Shown here: positions 53,094-64,000 of the stretch, piece by piece | Numbering within the stretch: the first letter of the stretch is position 1 | How the letters are laid out: every line of letters starts with the position of its first letter | Source of the DNA: Hyperoplus lanceolatus | Taxonomy: Eukaryota; Chordata; Actinopteri; Uranoscopiformes; Ammodytidae | Direction: 5' to 3' | DNA length: 64,000 bases | Assembly (NCBI GenBank): GCA_026929865.2 | Contig: CM049416.1 | Span: forward strand, 11,023,501-11,087,500 | Program-made: the position numbers and the translations under genes | Notes under the pieces: model-generated | Databases searched by the model: none | The model's input: the letters and a program-made list of their open reading frames with translations, nothing else | Told to the model about the DNA's origin: nothing

Positions 53094-53609
53094 CTTGTCA
53101 AAGCTATTCTTACACATTTTACACAGCAGAAATTGTAACAACAACTCCACTGCTATCATGTAAACACGCTTGAGATATTGTGCTCACAATGGGCAATGTT
53201 GTGATAGCACATTGCAGAAAAACACATCAGGGGGAAAATCACATTGGTCTCTCGCTCCATACTCAAATATCCAATGCAAGCATCCATAGGAGGATATTCA
53301 GTTAAGTGTGCAGCGGTCTGTATAGGCTATAGAAGGCAACAGTGTTTTGGTCCATTATCTCAGCAGTGCAGCACATCGCAATACAGTCAATCCCAGTCCC
53401 TGTCTATGGGGACTTCCTGGTTGTTTCCCTAATCATGTCCAACGAGTCCCACGTGGTTGACTGGACTGACGCATGACGCATCGATTCAAAATAAGGCACG
53501 TTTCTTATCAGTCGCTTTGACACAGATCGTGTGCGTGGAATTCATGCGGTGGATGATAACAAGACAGGGCAGGCGCGCGACCAAGAGTAGCCCAGTGTCT
53601 CTCATTCTC

Positions 53610-53798
53610 TCACAGCAGGTCGTTCCGCCTCCGTGCGTACCAGCCGAGGCAGGCGCAGCAGCCCACCACGGTCAATATGGTGCCCAGGAGCAGGGCTAAC
53701 GCGTCCCCCGCATCGTAAGCCTCCGCCGGGGGGATCAGTGAGAGCAACAGTAGCCAGACGATCGCTGCAGCGTTCGATAGTTCAAGTTTGGGAGCCAT
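53610..53798 (-). CDS. smim30: SMIM30, small integral membrane microprotein (62 residues)
   Basis: A 62-codon ORF starts at the ATG at 53796-53798. The context ACAGACATGG has A at -3 and G at +4, which is strong. Residues 1-10 are a short N region, 11-28 a signal-peptide-like hydrophobic stretch ending PPAEA, then YDAGDALALLLG (28-39), a second hydrophobic segment (about 34-53) with VVGCCACLGWYARRRN, and a short basic tail. The AGDA-ALLLG core and CACLG-YAR-RN end match human SMIM30 (59 residues), a microprotein of ER and other membranes encoded by a transcript once listed as LINC00998. The in-frame sequence upstream of this ATG (to 53963) holds promoter motifs and looks non-conserved, so the longer frame is unlikely. 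GPR85 is its neighbour in human too, which supports orthology. Confidence 0.88.
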   Translation of the reverse strand: MAPKLELSNAAAIVWLLLLSLIPPAEAYDAGDALALLLGTILTVVGCCACLGWYARRRNDLL

Positions 53799-53960
53799 GT
53801 CTGTAGCTGCTTTTCTTTTTCGCTGTTGCTGTGTTGACTTTCGGGAAGTGGAGCCAGGCGCCTGCGTTACAGTCAGCTGATTCGACTTCCGGATGCAGCT
53901 CAGCCAATCGCAGCGCTGCTTTATTCTAACTTCATCCCTTCTCCAAATTTTCTTCAAGAG
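53799..53960 (-). promoter_or_regulatory. smim30 promoter and 5' UTR
   Basis: On the minus strand an inverted CCAAT box (plus CCAAT, 53904-53908) is followed by an ETS/GABP-type CCGGAAGT (plus ACTTCCGG, 53885-53892), then about 90 nt of GC-rich leader to the ATG. This TATA-less arrangement is usual for broadly expressed genes. Confidence 0.6.
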
Positions 53961-56900
53961 CATCCACTATATATTCCACAAGCCAGAAGGCATTTTTTTT
54001 TGTCCCGCGGCACAGAACTAAATGCATAATTCAAGCGGTTGTTTGGTCTCTTATCAGCGATCAAACAGACGTGCAAACTGGTTCAGGGTTTCACACAGTA
54101 ATTATTCTGCATTGTGTTTTGAGACACCGATCGTCTTATTACTGGCTAATAGGCTGACAGGCCTTCAGAGCTTGGCCTCTCTGCCCCTCAGGCCTTACTA
54201 TAAACATTAAGTCTATTAAGTCTATTTTGATCAGAACTTTCATATCCCCTCTGAAGACAAACACATGTTGACATGCATAGGCTATTGCTGTATGTTGTGT
54301 GTGACGCTTGCTGCTGGTCAAGGCCAGATAAGAAAAAGAGAATAAAAAGCCCAATGCATTTTCAACTCCGAGCTGCCTCAAGGTTTTCTTTTGCGAACTT
54401 TCTTGGCCCATTTTACAATTTTCGATTTGCAGAGGAAGAGAATTCTTATCTGCAGTTCAAGCCCAGCTGCTCTGCTGTGCCTCAGTGAACCCCTGATCTC
54501 ATGAAACATGTTGAAATTTGCTCAAAATCGGCTGTGTTGTTGGGATGACTAAAGACGGCAACATCTCAGTTCATGGCATGCTACACAATTGTTTGGCTGG
54601 CAGGAGTTGTGGGGGGGGGGGTATTTGCGGGGTTTACATACACCTACCTCTGTGTACTCCCCTGGGGCACTTTGCCTGTAATTTAATTAGAGCCCACAAG
54701 CCAATGTAAAATATTGACCTTGTACGGCTGCCATATTCCTGTATACCTGCCTGCTCCGAGCCATGAGATGAATAGGCGCACGTTCCCTGTCTGCTCAACC
54801 TTTCTCATCGTCCACTCTTTCTCTTTTTGCTGCCGCTCTCGTTTAGACAATTTTCTCTCACACGCCATACACACATTTCTTGAGCCCATATCTGATCTCT
54901 ACCACGTGGCCATTACAAGCCCCGTCGAAGAGCTTCTTTTAAAGAACATAAAACCATCAAACATCCAAATCCGCTGCTACGTTTGTACATTTTTCCGTAA
55001 TGTTTCTATTTATTCCCTCAACCGAGGCACATTTCTGCTCTTAATAACGTCATAAAACCCCAGTTTAGTAGATGTTTTTAAATGTGTTCAGCCATCAAAA
55101 ATGTCCTCCGGATCCAGAAACTGGTAACTGCACAGGCAGATATACAAAGCAGCAGCAGCAGCAGCACTTAGCCTGGATCTCAGTGGTATTGGTAATTGAT
55201 CAGTGGGAGGATGAGAGAATATACAGAAATGAGAGTGTTTGTCTAAGAGGCCAGGACAGTGACATTAATCTTCCCTACTTATGTGTTTGGCATCGTAATG
55301 TGCTGCTCAGCATCCGAAGGACACTTTCTAAAAATGTCTATAGGCTTAAATGACTGAAAATGATACAGTCTGTGCAGCCTGTAGCCTATATGTGCACCAG
55401 TGATATTCAAACTAACTTTTTGTGTACGGAAATGTAACTATAATGAGGATTTTATTATTTATTCATTTTTCCGAAGGGGATAAAACCTGTTTTGCAACAT
55501 ATTTTAGCATTACAAGGAGGTGTGCTGTCAACTTACCGGTGTGCAGAAAATAATAGCCCAGTAAAGCTTGTAGGCTACATTGATAGAAGATGCCTTCCAA
55601 CAAGCAAATAGAGCGGTGGTTATGTAGGCCAACTGTTAGAAATGTAAAGCTATAGTGTGTAACTTTGTCATGTAATTGAATGTTGGTACATTCAAGCCAA
55701 ACGAGTTTACACAACGTTGATTTTTTAGACATATCTCTGTTTTTCTCAGTGTGGCCATACAAACAACAAAGATATACCTCTGTATCGTAATTTCCGTTCG
55801 ACTTCAAATGTCTCTGCATGCATGTGAACTCCCCCTTTTTATTAATCCATTTGCTAAAAGAGACCTTCCTTCCCTCAGCTGAGTTACATTACCGTGCCAC
55901 TGGCTGCCAGGAATCGGTGGCATAGGCTACCTGGCAATGAAGGCACTATAAAAATGTCAATCTGGTCTCATGTTTTAATTCAGTATCGGGGAATTAAAAT
56001 CTGGTGTGTGTGTGTGTGTGTGTGTGTGTGCTGGGATTTGTCTGAGAAAAATTAAGTCCACGCAGTATTTTATGATAGTAGCTTATTTTCCTTTTAATAC
56101 ATTTTGAACTTTAGTTTAATCTGAACAGTTTAACAATTGTCTAATTATATATTTACCAGACTCTAGTTTCAATATTTCCATGTTGCTTCAGTTAGCCTGT
56201 GTTTTGTAGCTTATTAATTTTGCCCCAAGATCACTCTGGCGATTTTTATCTGTCCTCAAAGGTTCTAGAGGGACAATGAACTGAAAAGTCCAGTTAACCG
56301 AGTCTCTGGTTTTGTAAGCATCATCCACTCGCAATTACTTTCCACTTTTACCGAGGAGCACAAAACATCTCTCCCTGAAGATTAATTATGTTCTGAAATT
56401 GGTTTCTCACAAAATACTGAAACTCTGACCCTTTAAAGCAATTGCTGCTTTTGTAGTGGTCCAGTGCACTGTCCATAATGAATTGTGCAGTGAGGGGACA
56501 TGACGAATGGATTTCCTTCCTGTCTTTTGTGGCAGTGTTCAAGGCATTGAAATACTTATAGAGGGCCCTGAGGCAACATAGTGTAGGACCACACTCACTC
56601 ACACACTTTAACAGGGATGAGCTTCGACACATCACAATACCTCATAAATGGAATGAGTGACGTAATGTTATTATCTATTCACATTGGAAGCTAAGAGGCA
56701 GTCGAAAGGTGGCCGCGTTAAAATCGCACATCGGAGTGTTACACTGTCGCATAATGCTCTAAAGGGTAATCAATTCCTCCCTGCGTTTCGCTTGCTTTGT
56801 TTTTGCAGGGACTGGAAATGTGTTTTTAGACGGTTCGTCGCACTGAATATTCAGTCAGTCTTCATTGTACAATGCAACACCACCGTCACGTGGTGCGCGG

Positions 56901-57235
56901 TCACAACATTCCTCATCAGTGCGTTGAAGTGATATTTTGAGAGCTGCCAAACCGCATTGCATTCAGAAGCAAACAATTAAACCCAGAATAAACCACTGAT
57001 TTTTGACAGTATTATGTAAATCATCTTTCTGTGTGTCTTTTTTGTTTGGCTAAATAAGGTCACCAGCTGAGTGCCAGGCTTTACAGTGTAGGTTATCAAG
57101 ACGTATTCGAATGCAGAGAAATAGAAACAAGTGCCTACAGCATATTAAACAATACAAGGATGTAACAGAAGCATAATTGAAGAAATGTCCTGTGATTGAT
57201 TTAGTCAAGAAAGTTTGGAAGCTCAGTCAACAAAA
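53961..57235. other. Intergenic, no gene seen
   Basis: Contains a G run at 54610-54620, a short CAG run near 55150-55166 and the GT run 56003-56030. No convincing exon or transposon was found. Confidence 0.5.
56003..56030. repeat. (GT)14 microsatellite
   Basis: Uninterrupted GT run of 28 bp. Confidence 0.93.
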
Positions 57236-57593
57236 TGCAGCAATTCTGGAGAAAACTTGTTGTCAAAACACTTTTTGACAAAATCAATGAATAATCACAA
57301 TAGTCACAATCCGCTAGCTGTCCGTATTGTGTATGCGCTGGAATTGTTTTGTGTGCTTATATACAGCCTAGGCTCTGTAAACATGCACGTTGTTAGCCAT
57401 GGTGGGCACCCTTTCTTTACATACCCTTTTGTTTTGTTAACACTTGACAGAGCCTTGGCTGTGTATTAAAACCAGATTATTTTTCAGCGCACACACACAT
57501 CACTGACAGGTTGCAGATTATGAGGAGATATTCACTCATTTTGACAAAAAGTGATTTTGACAACAAACAGTCTCCAGAATCTCTTACTCCATC
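57236..57593. mobile_element. TTAA-type MITE, family AGGTGGAGTCAGC, longest copy
   Basis: The left part GCAGCAATTCTGGAG then AACTTGTTGTCAAAACAC, and the right part TTTTGACAACAAACAGTCTC then CAGAATC, are inverted repeats. The right end meets TTAA at 57594-57597; the extreme left end is degraded. It shares ACCCTTTCTTTACATACCC and AGCCTAGGCTCTGTAAACAT blocks with the other copies. Confidence 0.7.
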
Positions 57594-58957
57594 TTAAAAT
57601 TAATGGGCAACTAGATGGTAGGAAATTAATCTACAGAATTGTATGAAGATGTCTGCTCACAGGCTTGCTTTAGGTGCGTGATTCCACTCTCGAGTCATAT
57701 TTATTGATGTGCACTTTTGACCAGGGACCTGCTTTCAAACATCTTCTTCAAGCCGGAAATTAATCTAAAAGACAAATTGGCCATCTTTCGAAAAATAGTC
57801 AGCAGTACTGTCTCTGTAAATATGTTTTAGACTTTATCTGTCTTTGATTCTTAAAGGTGCTGTAAGCGGAATGGTTCTTTTAGCTAACTTCCTGTCAGTT
57901 ACTGCAGTTAGCAGTCCCCTCGCTCGTCCCTACGTCACCACATTAATGCACTGCGGTCTTCAAGCAGCAAGTTATCTAGCATCATCTCTGATCCATATGT
58001 GTGATAAAACAAGATAAAAACCATCAATACAGACATTGGGAAGGATTTCTACCTGCTCTACCATTGTAGGCGCATACACATTCACCCATCTGTTGCTCTG
58101 GCGTGCACCGGCAGTGAGACCATGGAGTGTATATACTATATATGAGTGAGACGAATGTCGGTTTGTGTTCTCTCTTCTGATTGGATAACATTTTTGGGAT
58201 ACTACAATAAGTTTATTTGCCGATTACATGCAAAGCAGCTGATTGAGAGATCGGCTTTATGAAACGTGCACTTTATGTAAGTGATCACTGTATGAATAAA
58301 GAGCGATTTTACACTTATGTTAAAGGCTCTGGCAACCCACAGACATAAATATATTCTCTATAAGCTGTTTACAGTCATCCAATTAAAAATGTATTTTCAT
58401 AAATATTATAAACTTTAGTCTAAAAAACTGCTTTTTTGCTGTCTAGAACATTTTGCAGGGTGGTGTGGGCGTGGCCAACAACGTTCTGTAAGGGAATGTT
58501 CTCTCACTCACGGTGCTGAGCAGGTTAAACCCAGTTCAGACAAAAGATTCACCACACAACGAGACGCAAACTTGAAAATGCTGCACATGCTCACAACGAG
58601 CCTGACTGGCAGTTCACACTGCTGCACGGGCTGCGACGGTAGCTGGTTTCCCTAGCAATGGTGAATGCTTTGGCACAGCTGAGAGCGCAAGCTCAACATC
58701 ACTTGCAGAAAGTAACTTATTATTATTAGGCCTATATAGGTTTGCAATTAGTTGTAGGATATTTTTTCCCACTACAACCGCAACCTATTTAATTGAAACA
58801 GGTGTCAGTGTCACAATGAAAATATATAAAAAATATCTCTGTCTCATATTTATTGTTATATATTATTTGTTTATTTCCCGTTTAACTTGCAAAAAAATCT
58901 GCTATCTATTTTAGACATATGCATTTTTAAATGTTTTTGAGGATAGGAGTGGGAATA

Positions 58958-58960
<3 letters not shown>

Positions 58961-58992
<32 letters not shown>
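58961..58992. repeat. (GA)16 microsatellite
   Basis: Uninterrupted GA run inside the nested element. Confidence 0.93.
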
Positions 58993-58995
<3 letters not shown>

Positions 58996-59460
58996 CGGAG
59001 TCTAATTATGTTTCTCATCACGTGAGCTGATGCGATATGCGGTTTTAATTAAGAGCACAAGGAGTAAAATATAAAAAAAGACAATCAAATGAGTTCAAAC
59101 CAGCCGGCCTTGACTTTTTTTTTGTTGCGAGTCGACGTGTCAGAGGCATGAATCGGCGCAGCGATCGACAGTGGCTTTTCTGCGCAATTTGGAGACATGT
59201 CTCTCAGGTCTCGGGACACAATCGGATCGTGAAAGCCTGTCCCCTCTACAACATTAACGTTCAGGAATCCCCGGTGATCATTTAGTCTTAGACCACATAG
59301 TTTTTCTGCACGGCGGCTCGGCGAGGTGTCACTGTGAACGTTACCATCACAGTGTTTCACCGGGGGGCGCGCTGCTTCGCTCAGACGGGGCTGAGTGTAG
59401 GCTCAGGCGCAAAGAGACAGTCTGTATCTCTTGCGCGGCACCAGAGATATTGTATTTGTT

Positions 59461-59630
59461 TTTTAGAACGTGTGACGTCCCAAGATATTGACGTAAGCCA
59501 AAGTTCGAATCAGAAATTTTCAAATGGCCGTCTCATTGCATTTTAGAACAGAGATCCTTCGCGTGACGTCCCAAGATATAGCTCGCTCTAAGCTGAGGCA
59601 ACATTCGAATCAGGATTTTTCAAATGCTCG
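59461..59630. repeat. Imperfect ~80-bp tandem duplication
   Basis: Both units start TTTTAGAAC and contain GTGACGTCCCAAGATAT, then TTCGAATCAG and TTTTTCAAATG-like text. Unit 1 is about 59461-59530 and unit 2 about 59541-59630, with unit 2 carrying extra bases. Confidence 0.75.
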
Positions 59631-59797
59631 ACCAACTGACATGACAGTATGTTTGCGGGGGGTTGGCAGCTATTCCTAAAACCTTTCATATACATATTAG
59701 CACTGATTTTACCCCCCAAATAACATAGTTACAAGGATTTAGTGGATTTGGGTTGCCAGGGCCTTTAACATAAATAAACCGCTTACTTCACCTTTAA

Positions 59798-61085
59798 CAT
59801 TCAACCTCTCATGTAAGACCCATAGACCGTCTGAAAAGTTGTCTAGAACTAGTTTTTTTTTGGCACTTACCACAACACATGTTTCTTTTAGTGTGGTGTA
59901 TTCATGAAAAAATACAGATTTTCAAGAGTCACTTGATGGTTCAGTCATTAAAGCGGTTGCATCTACCTCTGGTTTTTCTCCATTGAAGAATAATTAGTCC
60001 AAGAGGTGTGTGCTTTTAACTTAACACATGGATATGAAAAATGTATTTAAAAAAAGAAAAAGAAATGAATGAAACAATGACTAGGACCCTATCAGAGTGA
60101 TTTATTACACAACATTTGAAAACTAATAACACAAAAACAATTTCACGTTGGGAGGAAACCTCAGTCTCCGTTGACAAAATGATGACTCTTTAACAGTTTG
60201 GGTATTTCATATCTTTCATGTATCAAAATGATGAATCATAAGCATTTATTTCTATTATGGGTTTGTAGTGTTTTTGAGAGAACCGTTCAAACGCTTTCAT
60301 TCCAAAAACAAAAGATTTGATTACACTGATGTGTCGCCTGCCTGTGTTGAAAATGGTCGGCAGTTATTCATAGCATGCGTGCCCGTGTGCACATGTATAT
60401 GCATGGGAGATTGATAGCTCATCACATTTCCTGTCATGGTGTAAATGTCACCTCTATAGCACACGATAATGAAAGCAGTCATGTGATTTGTTCATCGTTG
60501 GCAGGGTTCATTTCCATGGAAGTGCCTCTTCAGACACCCAAACACATGCAAAAAAAAAGAAGAAAACAGGTCATGGGTCACAAGTTACCTGGAAGCATAA
60601 TAAAGTGCTCAGACAGATTTTGTCCCCTTAAGGTGGATGTCGGAATCTTTCTCCAAGTCTTAAAACATAAAAAAAACATTGATTAATTAAGTGCCAGACA
60701 ATTGTTAGTTTAGCATAGCATTAAAGGCACACTAAGCGATCTCCAGCAAACGTTTGTTTATGTTTTCATACTGACCGCGGCGAGTACGTTAGGGGTCGAC
60801 GTTGTTGTGTGTAAACAACCAACTTTTTTTCCAGCGTGTGCGCAAGACGTACATGTAGAGTATGGTGATAGGTTATTAGCTGATTTTGATTATCAAACGG
60901 GCTCTTGCCCTTCCGACAAAAGAACAATCAAAACTTTTTCTGAATAATATTTTGTCACCATTACTTCAGCTGTCAATATTTACCTTGCAACTTCTACAGC
61001 ATTTCGAGATATTGGAGCTACTGTATTATTACATTTGCAGCCATGATATTACCATGGCTCAGTCAGTCAGTCAGTCAGTCAGTTT
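59798..61085. other. Intergenic, no gene seen
   Basis: Unique-looking, AT-rich. A TTAAAGGCACACTAAGCG motif at 60721 looks like a TTAA-type MITE end without a partner. A CAGT tetranucleotide run is at 61058-61082. Confidence 0.5.
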
Positions 61086-61430
61086 GCATTAGTCCAGATA
61101 TCTCAACAACTACTAAATGGATTGCCACAAACTGTGAAGACACTCCTGGTCCCCAGAGGAAGAATCCCAATAATTGTGGTGATCCCTTTAACCTTTACTC
61201 TAGCACTATACCATCAGGTCATTTCCATTTGTCTAATACTTCGGGTCATGATTACCTGCAAAACTAATACAAATTCCATTAACATTAGATCTACTTTGAA
61301 CTGAAACAGTGAATAAGCTAAACATTATACCTGCTTAACATTAGCACGTTAGCATAGCCACTGTGAGCTTGTTAGCATGCTGATGTTGACATTTAGCTCA
61401 GCTGTTACTAAGTTAATGCTATGCTTTCTC
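61086..61430 (+). repeat. Interspersed fish repeat
   Basis: Blocks in order, ATCTCAACAACTACTAAATG, GGTCCCCAGAGGAAGAATCC, ACCTGCAAAACTAAT, ACATTATACCTGCTTAACAT and GTTAGCATGCTGATG, follow a repeat often seen in spiny-rayed fish genomes. The class is unclear to me. A tail fragment of the same family is at 31-80. Confidence 0.55.
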
Positions 61431-64000
61431 CACTGCTCTGTAGACCTACAATTCTTTTTTATTTGTGCATTCTTTTCCTTTTTGGATTTGGACTGGGTAC
61501 CAGGAGGAACACAAAGTAGCTGCATTTCCAGACGTTAGCCCACATTGGATACCACCTTGCTCTGCCAAAAATATGTGCCTCGTATTTTGATAAGTAAATC
61601 ATTCCACTTGGGTTTTTTTTTCTCTTATTCTCTATTTGAGCTGTTGCACCTGTGCCCCGCCTGGGCTCGGGATCCTGCTCTCTCATGCATCATGTGGAAA
61701 CGCCCGCCGTAAACAACCTATTAAGTGACCTATTTATCTGGACCAATTCTGCTTGCTCACTCACCCCAATTACTTTTGCCGGTGGAATGTCCATTTTGGA
61801 CAGCTTCACATTGGTTTACACTTAAATCGATAGTTGTGCAGAACCCCGAAAGCTCTTGCATGTGCTAGCCCTCCCAAACTTTGTTATACAAGCTATAAGG
61901 GCTTTGCAGTAAGAGTGTGTGCCAGTGCATATGCTATTCTTAAGGGGCTGGAAACATTTTTTTGTTTGTTTTAATGAGGCATCTCAAAGATACTAATTTG
62001 TCTTAAACATGTTTCTCAAAGGCTGCCAGATGGAACAAAATGTTACCTTTATCTGCTTGTCTTCTCACGCTCATAATAATGATATGCACTTTTTGCAGAG
62101 TGCAGCCTCCCGGGCTTGGAAGAAGGCTTCAGGACGTCGGTTCCATTTACTTATGAGGCTGTACCGGCGCATTTTCTGCAATTGAGCCGTCAGCGGCTGT
62201 CAGTCAGGGGAAATGAACGAGTCTGCTGATTGCACTGCTGGTAATTACAGAGTGCAGCTGGAGCAGTGCCGTGTCAAGCCCGCAGATATTTAAAGCTTAC
62301 GTCTGTCCTTTCTCCCAAACAGCCAGGTCAAGTAAAGCTCTGCAGAGGAGCAGGCTAAAGGGGCTCCTCACTGACCACATAATACCGATAGCCAGAATCA
62401 TCAGCGGTCCCCAACCACTGTAGACACGGTGCCATAACCAGGAACAAGTCTCAGGTCCCTTTCCTCTAGTGTCCTATAAATCTGTCAGTGTCCCTTAGCG
62501 AGACACTGAAATCTTACCTGCCTGGTGCACCGCAAGTCACCGTGGGGCATTTTTCGGTTCAATGCCCTATAATGATGCATAATGGAGCTAATAATAGTAG
62601 GGATAAAGTAACAGTTTGCAGTGTATTGATCCCTGAAGGAGAGGCTCTTTTTTGCCGTAGCTCCCTCTGCATAGGAAGTCCAGTGTAAAAAAACTCAAAA
62701 TACTTTGGCACCGCAAATTAGTATAGGCAAGGGAAGGAACCAAAAAATAAACCTTTACAATAGATCCAAACACTTATACATTCCTGTGTACCATGAATAG
62801 GCATGAATACTTTTACAAGCTTTGATTGTTTGTGAATTTTTTTTTTTATTAAATGGTGAATTAGTCAACATCCACGGTGAAAATGCAGGTTGTAATGTTA
62901 CCATGTGTAATATGTGCATCTTCCCTTTATGACTATACTAGGACTTCTAAAATGCTGCTTACTAGCCGGCTGAACCATCAAGGTGCATGTGCCTTCCTTT
63001 AATTTATGATTCACTTAAGAGCATGCAATCTCCACCATTTTGTCAGGGAAGAGTGGGGTATATCATGGACTGAGTAAAGTTTTTAAGTGATCTCAATGCA
63101 GCCTATAAAACTGTGTGAAGCAAACGACCCCTACCATTTAGCCGCCAGTGCCGCTATTAACAGGCAACACAGGGACAATGTTAACATCCTCAACAGGTCC
63201 ATGTATTAGTCTGCACGCACACACGTACAAACAGCCTTGCTAATACCTGGCAAATGGTCCTCTGGTTGCAACAATTTGACAATGCTGCAGTCTGTTATTT
63301 GTTGTGTAGCAAATATGCTATGTGGATATTTTGAGTGTAGCAGGTCTTCAGATCAAATTTGGCCAAGACACATGATCCTTGTCCCCTTAACTCTTGTTTA
63401 TGGTGGGCACCCCTTGTTTTTTTAATCATATGGCTTGAAATGGAAAAAAAATGGGAGTCTGTCCCTACTATTACACTACCAAAACAGTCAAGTTGTTCAC
63501 TCTCGTTTCATATTTAATCTGCAACATCAAGTTGCACAACTACAGTTTGTATTTTGTGCACTAAACGTATAACTCCATGATCATTTAGTGGCTACATTTT
63601 GCTGCTTTGTGTACAACACGTTTTGTTGATGCATCTCTGCAATGACAAACAACTTCTATTAAGAAAAGGGTGAAACCAACAAGTATGGCCAAATCTAAAT
63701 CCTTCCTCCCAAGCATTCATCCACAGCCAGCACTGACCAGCACTGCATAATGTCAGTGAGTGGGCATCTTTTTGACCCAATCCGAGCCAATACATTCTGC
63801 CTCAGACAAGGTGTGCCAGCTCTGGAAGCATGGTGGGAACGGAACCAAGTCCACTCTCCTCTGCCCTTCCAGCAAACGTCTGTGCACGACACGAGGCAGC
63901 CGGGCTCCTTACTTTGTCCTCGAAGAGGGTTTTCACATTTTCAGAGGAGTGAATCATCCCATTCTCACACTGCAAATCAGTGCATTATTAGTGTCTCTTT
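61431..64000. other. Intergenic, possible conserved noncoding block, no gene seen
   Basis: No exon is convincing. The block 62095-62330 is complex, balanced in composition and free of repeat character, with a GGTAATTACAGAGTGCAG motif. It could be a regulatory element or a noncoding exon. Confidence 0.4.

Larger units (their letters stand above)
58325..59764. mobile_element. Inner TTAA-flanked element, nested
   Basis: The left end AGGCTCTGGCAACCCA and the right end TGGGTTGCCAGGGCCT are inverted repeats with one mismatch over 16 bp, flanked by TTAA (58321-58324 and 59765-59768). It is 1440 bp, with a GA run (58961-58992) and an imperfect direct duplication near 59461-59630. No transposase-like frame is seen. 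Confidence 0.75.
57855..59793. mobile_element. Outer TTAA-flanked element carrying a nested insertion
   Basis: The left end AGGTGCTGTAAGCG and the right end CGCTTACTTCACCT are inverted repeats with two mismatches over 14 bp. Each is flanked by TTAA (57851-57854 and 59794-59797). Most of its length is the inner element 58325-59764; without that the outer element is about 0.5 kb. No transposase is present. Confidence 0.72.

Noticed and set aside
53799..53963. N-terminal extension of smim30 to a 117-codon frame
   Set aside because: The extra part overlaps ETS and CCAAT promoter motifs, and the internal ATG has a strong context and fits the family length.

Overview
This window looks like vertebrate nuclear DNA, almost certainly from a ray-finned (teleost) fish. 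It is gene-poor, carries long dinucleotide microsatellites and many cut-and-paste DNA transposons of kinds common in fish, and holds two recognisable vertebrate genes. Nothing looks bacterial, organellar or plasmid-like. The species cannot be fixed from the sequence alone.

Genes. Both lie on the minus strand. The intronless coding exon of GPR85 (SREB2, an orphan class A GPCR of brain) is at 48345-49460. A likely splice acceptor (49666/49667), a likely 5' noncoding-exon donor (51074/51075) and a promoter-like stretch with a perfect NRF1 palindrome (51226-51237) lie upstream, and a probable 3' UTR of about 2 kb runs down to a poly(A) signal near 46400. About 4.2 kb upstream is a 62-codon microprotein gene that I identify as SMIM30 (53610-53798), with an ETS/CCAAT promoter. 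SMIM30 also neighbours GPR85 in human (7q31.1), so the two calls support each other.

Mobile DNA, left to right. A tRNA-derived SINE is at 333-520. A very young, complete but non-autonomous LTR retrotransposon in minus orientation is at 1383-4372, with near-identical 460-bp LTRs and a perfect CAAAC target duplication. Next come a hAT-like element with an 8-bp duplication (8263-8883), a PIF/Harbinger-like element flanked by CTG with a large internal foldback (12761-14207), a 408-bp inverted-repeat element (16003-16410), and a degenerate Tc1-like transposon with a broken transposase (19185-20428). At least five families of TTAA-flanked elements follow: 17005-17616 and its inverted relative 26322-26711; 23128-24138; four copies of one small family near 22806, 26779, 44723 and 57236; and a nested pair at 57855-59793. 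Two oppositely oriented fragments of another common fish repeat lie at 41346-42070.

The rest. About 27-46 kb is mostly unique-looking, AT-rich, gene-free DNA upstream of the repeat-containing stretch next to GPR85. Some blocks look like conserved noncoding elements, but that needs comparative alignment. I saw no tRNA, rRNA, CRISPR array or other RNA gene that I could support.
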